Origin: Gemmiger sp. An120
Lineage (GTDB): Bacteria; Bacillota; Clostridia; Oscillospirales; Ruminococcaceae
Length of the DNA: 64,000 bases
Direction: 5' to 3'
NCBI RefSeq assembly: GCF_002160955.1
Contig: NZ_NFLN01000006.1
Coordinates: 1 to 64,000 of the forward strand
Below are positions 59,912-64,000 of this stretch, in pieces. The stretch's first letter is position 1; the number at the start of each line of letters is the position of its first letter. The notes under the pieces are model-generated. The model was not told the DNA's origin. It did no database searches and was given only the letters and a program-made list of their open reading frames with translations. Both the position numbers and the translations under genes were made by a program.

Positions 59912-60907
59912 TTACAGCTCGATGGGCTCGTCCTCGGCGAAATCCCGTTTGGCGCAAAGGCCCAGCACCTCATGCCAGCGCATGGGGCTTACGCCGGTGC
60001 CGGGGCGCTTGGTGGTCAGGTTTTCCGCCGTGAAAGTCTCGCCCTTTTGGATCGGCCGGGCGGCCACGATGCTCTTGCGGGCCACGGGCTTGTTCTTGGC
60101 CTCGCTGGGGCTTACCGCCTTGCGGCCGCTGCCCAGCGCCGCCTCGGTATGGCGCACCGCGGCGATCATGGCGGTGAGTTCCGCCGGGTCCAGGCTGGCC
60201 TTCTGGTCCGGGCCCTCCATGTTCTTGTCCAGGGTGAAATGCTTCTCGATCACGGTGGCCCCCAGCGCGGCGGCGGCCACGTCGCACTCCCAGCCGGGGG
60301 TGTGGTCGGACAGGCCCACCGGCATCCCGAACTGCTCGGCCAGATCCAGCATGGCCAGCAGGTTTGCGTCCTCGTAGGGGGTGGGGTACTCGGTGTTGCA
60401 GTGCAGCAGCGTCACGCCGGGGCAGCCGCCCTCCTCCAGCACGCTCAAGGCGTCCTCGATCTCGGGCAGGGTGCTCATGCCGGTGGACAGGATCACCGGG
60501 GTATGGGCGGCGGCCACCGCCTCCAGATAGGGCAGGTTGGTGATCTCGCCGCTGGGAATCTTCATGACCGGCAGTTTCAGGCTGGCCAGGAATTCCACGC
60601 TGGGCAGGTCAAAGGCCGCCGACAGGTACTGGATACCGATGGAATCGCAGTATTCTTTCAGTTCCCGGTGGGCGTCAAAATCAAAGTGCAGCCGCCGGAT
60701 CATATCCAGCTGGCTTTCGGCGGCGTCGGTGGTGGTTTTCTGGTATTCGGCCTTGGGGGCGAACTTGCTGACCACCAGTTCCGGCACGGCGGTCTGGTAC
60801 TTGACGATATCGGCCCCGGCCTCCTTGGCCACCCGGGCCATCTCCTTGGCCAGTTCCAGGCTGCCGTTGTGGTTCACGCCCGCCTCGGCGATGATGCAGA
60901 TGCTCAT
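59912..60907 (-). CDS. neuB: nonulosonic acid synthase (NeuB/LegI type)
   Basis: 331 residues. Condenses the 2-epimer with phosphoenolpyruvate. IIAEAGVNHNGSLELA, KYQTAVPELV, KIPSGEITNLPYLE, LHCNTEYPTP, GLSDHTPG and EKHFTLD in the barrel, then a C-terminal SAF (antifreeze-like) domain (KSIVAARPIQKGETF...KRPGTGVSP). Complete active site by these motifs. Confidence 0.94.
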   Translation of the reverse strand: MSICIIAEAGVNHNGSLELAKEMARVAKEAGADIVKYQTAVPELVVSKFAPKAEYQKTTTDAAESQLDMIRRLHFDFDAHRELKEYCDSIGIQYLSAAFDLPSVEFLASLKLPVMKIPSGEITNLPYLEAVAAAHTPVILSTGMSTLPEIEDALSVLEEGGCPGVTLLHCNTEYPTPYEDANLLAMLDLAEQFGMPVGLSDHTPGWECDVAAAALGATVIEKHFTLDKNMEGPDQKASLDPAELTAMIAAVRHTEAALGSGRKAVSPSEAKNKPVARKSIVAARPIQKGETFTAENLTTKRPGTGVSPMRWHEVLGLCAKRDFAEDEPIEL

Positions 60908-60937
60908 ATGAATCCTCCTGTCAAAAAATGCGGCCGG

Positions 60938-61783
60938 TCAGGCGTTCAGCGGGCGGCAGCCGATGCCCACCCCCACGCGGCCGCCCTGCTGCAGGTAGTC
61001 CCGCAGCGAACGCTGCAGCCGGGTGTTTCCGGGATAGGCAGACGGGTCGTCCAGCAGGGCGCCGAACACCCGTTCCTCCGCCTGGCGGCAGGTCATGTCC
61101 ACGTCGTACACGGTGAACAGATCCTGAAACCGCAGCAGATTGGCCCCGGCAGGCAGCAGCCCGCGCAGCGCGGGCGCCAGCAGCCAGGAATGGCAATGGA
61201 ACAGGGCATACTCCTTTTGACCAAACCAGGCCCGGGCCTGCTGCAAGGAATCCGCCACCGCCTGGGGCGCAAGGGGCTGTTCCGCCGGGATGTGCACCTC
61301 CAGCACCCGGGTACCGGCCGGGAAAACTTCCTCCTGCCAGCGGGCCGGGGCATCCAGTGTGCGGGGCTGGTACTGCAGCCGCCCCAGCCGCACCAGGCGG
61401 CCCTTGAGCGATTCCAGCAGCCAGGCCCATTCCACCAGACCGGGTTTGCCGGTGCGGTGCCGATGCTCCCGGTACCAGATGGCCATATCCCCCATGGTGG
61501 CGAAGAATACCTCGTCCGGTATGCCCCGGGCTTTCCAGCGGGGATACTGGGCGGCGGCGTAGGCCAGATAGACGGCCAGCACCGCCAGCTCCGGCCGGGG
61601 ATGGCGGGCTATGGCCTGCAAAAACTCGGTTTCCTGCTGTTCCAGCAGCGGGAAATATTCGGTTTCCGCCTGCCGGGGGCTTATCAGGCGCAGCGCACAG
61701 GCCGAGCCCTCGGCCGGCAGGCCGATGCGCGCGGCCAGCTGTTCAGCGGTCAAGGCGGATTCCTCCTTTTGCGGGCGGGTCAC
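60938..61783 (-). CDS. acyltransferase-like protein (NAT_N/GNAT_C type)
   Basis: 281 residues. N-terminal helical part and C-terminal region ALFHCHSWLLAPALRGLLPAGANLLRFQDLF, a pattern I associate with two-domain GNAT-like acyltransferases annotated as acyltransferase domain-containing proteins. The classical LegH/PglD hexapeptide N-acetyltransferase is not seen, so this protein is a candidate for the N-acylation step. Start overlaps the PtmE stop by 4 bp (ATGA). Confidence 0.68.
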   Translation of the reverse strand: MTRPQKEESALTAEQLAARIGLPAEGSACALRLISPRQAETEYFPLLEQQETEFLQAIARHPRPELAVLAVYLAYAAAQYPRWKARGIPDEVFFATMGDMAIWYREHRHRTGKPGLVEWAWLLESLKGRLVRLGRLQYQPRTLDAPARWQEEVFPAGTRVLEVHIPAEQPLAPQAVADSLQQARAWFGQKEYALFHCHSWLLAPALRGLLPAGANLLRFQDLFTVYDVDMTCRQAEERVFGALLDDPSAYPGNTRLQRSLRDYLQQGGRVGVGIGCRPLNA

Positions 61784-62826
61784 TGATTTTCCAGCTTGCG
61801 GCGCATGGCGTCCAGCTCTTCCATCTGGCCCATGTCCATCCAGCTCTGTTCCCGGATGGGGTACACCCCTACCCGGTCGCCGGCGGCCCGGTACCGCTCG
61901 ATGATATCGGTAAAGCCCTGCTTTTTGCCGTCCTCCAGCTCCCGGATGACCCGGGGCTCCACCACATACACGCCGGTATTGGTGAGGAAGTTCATCTCCG
62001 GCTTTTCCCGCATGGCCCGGATCTCGCCGTTTTCGCCCAGGTCCACCACGCCGTAGGGCACGGTGAAATGCTTGAAGGCGCAGACCATGGTGATGATGCT
62101 TTCGCTCTCCTTGTGGCGGCGGTAGATGTCGCCGAAGTCCGCGTCGATCAGGATATCGCAGTTGGAGAGGAAAAACGGCTCGTCCAGCTTGCCTTTGAGC
62201 AGGCAGAGCCCGCCGCCGGTGCCCAGCGGTTCCTCCTCGTCGATATACTCCACCTCATAGTCCTTTTCCAGGTCGTTGAAATAGGACTTGATCATGTTCT
62301 TTTTGTAGTTGACCACCAGATAGAATTTGCGGCAGCCGAAATCCCGGAACCGATGGATGATGTGCTCGATGATGGGCAGTTCCCCCACCGGGATCAGGGG
62401 CTTGGGCAGGATCTTGGTGTAAGGGTAGAGCCGGGTGCCCAGCCCCCCCGCCATGATGACCACCGGCAACCCGGCGGGCTTGCGGTTGTCGATGTCAAAG
62501 CCGCTGGCAAACACGATGTCCAGGATATGGCCCTTTTTGTCCAGCAGCGGCAAGGCGTCGATGCCCTTTTCCTCCAGCACCGCCTTGGCGCTGCCCCGCT
62601 CGGCCACCGGCAGGCTGACGGGCCGGTAGTTGGCCGCGCCGCTGACCGGGCCTTCCAGCTCGCCGCCGCGCAGGATGTACTTGCGCACGTCCCCGTCGGT
62701 GAGCACCGCCTCAAGACGCCCCTCGGGGGCCACGAACAGGATGCGCTGGCCGGTTTCGTCCAGCTTTTTCATCGCCTCCAGCACGGTGGCATCGGGCTGG
62801 ATATACAACTCCTCGATATGCAGCAT
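61780..62826 (-). CDS. CBS-domain nucleotidyltransferase (PtmE type)
   Basis: 348 residues. Residues 1-115 form a CBS pair; residues 120-348 are a sugar-1-phosphate nucleotidyltransferase (VVIMAGGLGTRLYPYTKILPKPL, EPLGTGGGL, SNCDILIDADFGDIY). Campylobacter PtmE of the same architecture makes GDP-glucosamine derivatives, the dedicated donor for legionaminic acid. This gene is the best pointer to a legionaminate rather than sialate product. Confidence 0.9.
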   Translation of the reverse strand: MLHIEELYIQPDATVLEAMKKLDETGQRILFVAPEGRLEAVLTDGDVRKYILRGGELEGPVSGAANYRPVSLPVAERGSAKAVLEEKGIDALPLLDKKGHILDIVFASGFDIDNRKPAGLPVVIMAGGLGTRLYPYTKILPKPLIPVGELPIIEHIIHRFRDFGCRKFYLVVNYKKNMIKSYFNDLEKDYEVEYIDEEEPLGTGGGLCLLKGKLDEPFFLSNCDILIDADFGDIYRRHKESESIITMVCAFKHFTVPYGVVDLGENGEIRAMREKPEMNFLTNTGVYVVEPRVIRELEDGKKQGFTDIIERYRAAGDRVGVYPIREQSWMDMGQMEELDAMRRKLENQ

Positions 62827-62862
62827 GGGCTGCCCCCTCTCCGGGCCCGGGGCCCGCGTTTT

Positions 62863-64000
62863 TTACAGCGCCAGCAGCGCGTCGATGACCCGCTGGCAAT
62901 CCTCCTCGCTCAGGTTGGTGGAGCAGGGCAGGTTGACGATGTGGGCCCGGTAATCCTCGGCCTTGGCCATGGCGTAGGCCTCGTTGCGGCCATAGTCCGC
63001 CTGCTGGTGGATCAGCGCCCAGACCGGCCGGGTCTGGATGGACTGCTCGTGCAGCTTCTGGATCAGGGTATCCCGGTCATGCCGCTCGTCGGTCAGATAC
63101 AGCGAGTAGAACCACTTGTTGGGACGGGTGCAGTCTTCCCGGAAGCCCAGGATACGGTAGCCGTTGACCCCGTCCAGCGCGTCCTTGTACTGCTGCCAGC
63201 GGGCGTGCTTGTGGGCGATGAAGCCCTCCAGCTGTTCCAGCTGGGCCAGGCCCAGGGCGGCCTGCAGATTGGTCATGCGATAGTTGTAGCCCACCTCGTC
63301 GTGGAAGAACTGCAGTTCGTTGCTCTTGGCCTGGGTGGAGAGGTGCTTGGCGTGCTCGGCCCAGTCGGGATGGTTGGAGACCACCATGCCGCCCGCGCCG
63401 GTGGTGATGATCTTGTTGCCGTTGAAGCTGTACACGCCCACGTCGCCGATGGTGCCGGCCATCCTGCCCGCGAAGGGGCCGGAGGTATACCGGGTGCCCA
63501 GGGCCTCGGTGGCGTCCTCGATGAGCACCAGATTGTAGCGGCGGGCGATCTCGGTCAGGCGGGGCAGGTCGGCCATGTTGCCGAACACATGCACCGCCAC
63601 CAGCGCCCGCACCCGGGCCCCGGTGGTCTTGTTGTAGAGCGCGCCGTCCCGCATCTCGCACCGGTCGCGGCAGAATTCCTCCACTGCATCGGGGCAGATG
63701 CACAGGCTGTCGTCACAGCCGATGAACACCGGCTCGGCCCCCATGTAGCGGGTGACCGGGTTGACCGCCGCGATAAAGGTCAGGCTGGGCACGATGACCT
63801 CGTCCCCGCGCTGTATACCGGCCACCATTGCGGCCAGATGCAGCCCGGAAGAACCGCTGTTGCAGGCCACCGCCCGGGGCATGCCCACATAGTCGGCAAT
63901 GGCCTTTTCAAAATCGGCCACCTTGCTGCCGCCGGTGGAAACCCACTCGCTGACCACCGCCTCGTTGACATATTCCTTTTCGTGCCCGCCGAAGTTGGGC
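62863..64000 (-). CDS. LegC-like PLP aminotransferase (DegT/DnrJ/EryC1), N-terminus beyond window
   Basis: About 379 residues visible; the frame runs open to the window edge, where the first residues read PNFGGHEKEYVNEAV and continue EWVSTGGSKV, the LegC-family start region. SGSSGLHLAAM, VLIEDATEALGTRY and VYSFNGNKIITTGAGG (PLP lysine) mark the fold. It aminates the 4-keto sugar intermediate. A dehydratase (LegB) gene would be expected just to the right. Confidence 0.93.
   Translation of the reverse strand, partial: PNFGGHEKEYVNEAVVSEWVSTGGSKVADFEKAIADYVGMPRAVACNSGSSGLHLAAMVAGIQRGDEVIVPSLTFIAAVNPVTRYMGAEPVFIGCDDSLCICPDAVEEFCRDRCEMRDGALYNKTTGARVRALVAVHVFGNMADLPRLTEIARRYNLVLIEDATEALGTRYTSGPFAGRMAGTIGDVGVYSFNGNKIITTGAGGMVVSNHPDWAEHAKHLSTQAKSNELQFFHDEVGYNYRMTNLQAALGLAQLEQLEGFIAHKHARWQQYKDALDGVNGYRILGFREDCTRPNKWFYSLYLTDERHDRDTLIQKLHEQSIQTRPVWALIHQQADYGRNEAYAMAKAEDYRAHIVNLPCSTNLSEEDCQRVIDALLAL

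Noticed and set aside
58811-61786. 991-codon plus-strand open frame
   Set aside because: Antisense to neuC, neuB and the acyltransferase gene; no ribosome site or recognisable motif.
1-64000. tRNA, rRNA, insertion sequences, prophage genes
   Set aside because: None found on reading; no transposase, integrase, phage structural gene, CCA-ended cloverleaf or rRNA-like conserved stretch was recognised, though tRNAs were not searched computationally.

Overview
This window is about 64 kb of GC-rich bacterial chromosome. It most resembles a low-G+C-lineage Gram-positive (Firmicutes) genome that is unusually GC-rich, such as the gut Oscillospiraceae/Ruminococcaceae relatives of Faecalibacterium, Gemmiger and Subdoligranulum. 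The grounds are the gene orders Asp23-fakA-recG and flavoprotein-cmk-plsC-(ispH fused to ribosomal protein S1), a cysS T-box leader, AGGAGG-type ribosome binding sites, sigma-A promoters with 17-18 bp spacers, and no outer-membrane genes. The genus is an inference; no rRNA or tRNA gene is present to test it.

Layout. 1-10 kb: the front part of a secreted pectinesterase, mscL, brnQ, a membrane-anchored unknown with a ferredoxin-fused aldo/keto reductase, nnrD, an autoregulated tetR-antiporter pair and a GT8 glycosyltransferase. 10-24 kb: a CBS protein, a solute-binding lipoprotein, Asp23/fakA/recG, a beta-CASP nuclease, a riboswitch-preceded MATE pump, a small regulator operon (membrane protein, HTH, tyrosine phosphatase), a DUF4349 lipoprotein and a PPi-type phosphofructokinase. 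24-31 kb: a double-module PMT-like glycosyltransferase, an ammonium transporter fused to a PII domain behind a highly structured leader, and T-box-controlled cysS. 31-42 kb: pgsA, rimO, recX and recA (one unit behind a palindrome-rich promoter), prmC, DUF1385, a sensor kinase/response regulator pair with a lipoprotein, a ZIP transporter, and GtrA with a 51-residue membrane peptide.

42-53.5 kb is one long minus-strand run. It begins with surface-glycan genes (TIM-barrel isomerase, two GT2 enzymes, an FAD oxidoreductase, and a frameshifted, AT-richer GtrII), continues through a polytopic membrane protein, and ends in the housekeeping set flavoprotein-cmk-plsC-ispH/S1. 53.7-64 kb is a nonulosonic acid operon of the legionaminic acid type: a LegC-like aminotransferase (cut by the window edge), CBS-nucleotidyltransferase (PtmE type), an acyltransferase, NeuB, NeuC, two Gfo/Idh oxidoreductases, a NeuA-type CMP transferase, then a split ThrE-type exporter and an SDR.

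The two right-hand clusters together point to a cell surface decorated with a CMP-activated nonulosonate and GtrA/B/II-type glucosylation. Regulation is largely by RNA leaders (T-box, probable guanidine-IV riboswitch, amt leader) and by short palindromic operators. No CRISPR array, insertion sequence, phage gene, tRNA or rRNA was seen.
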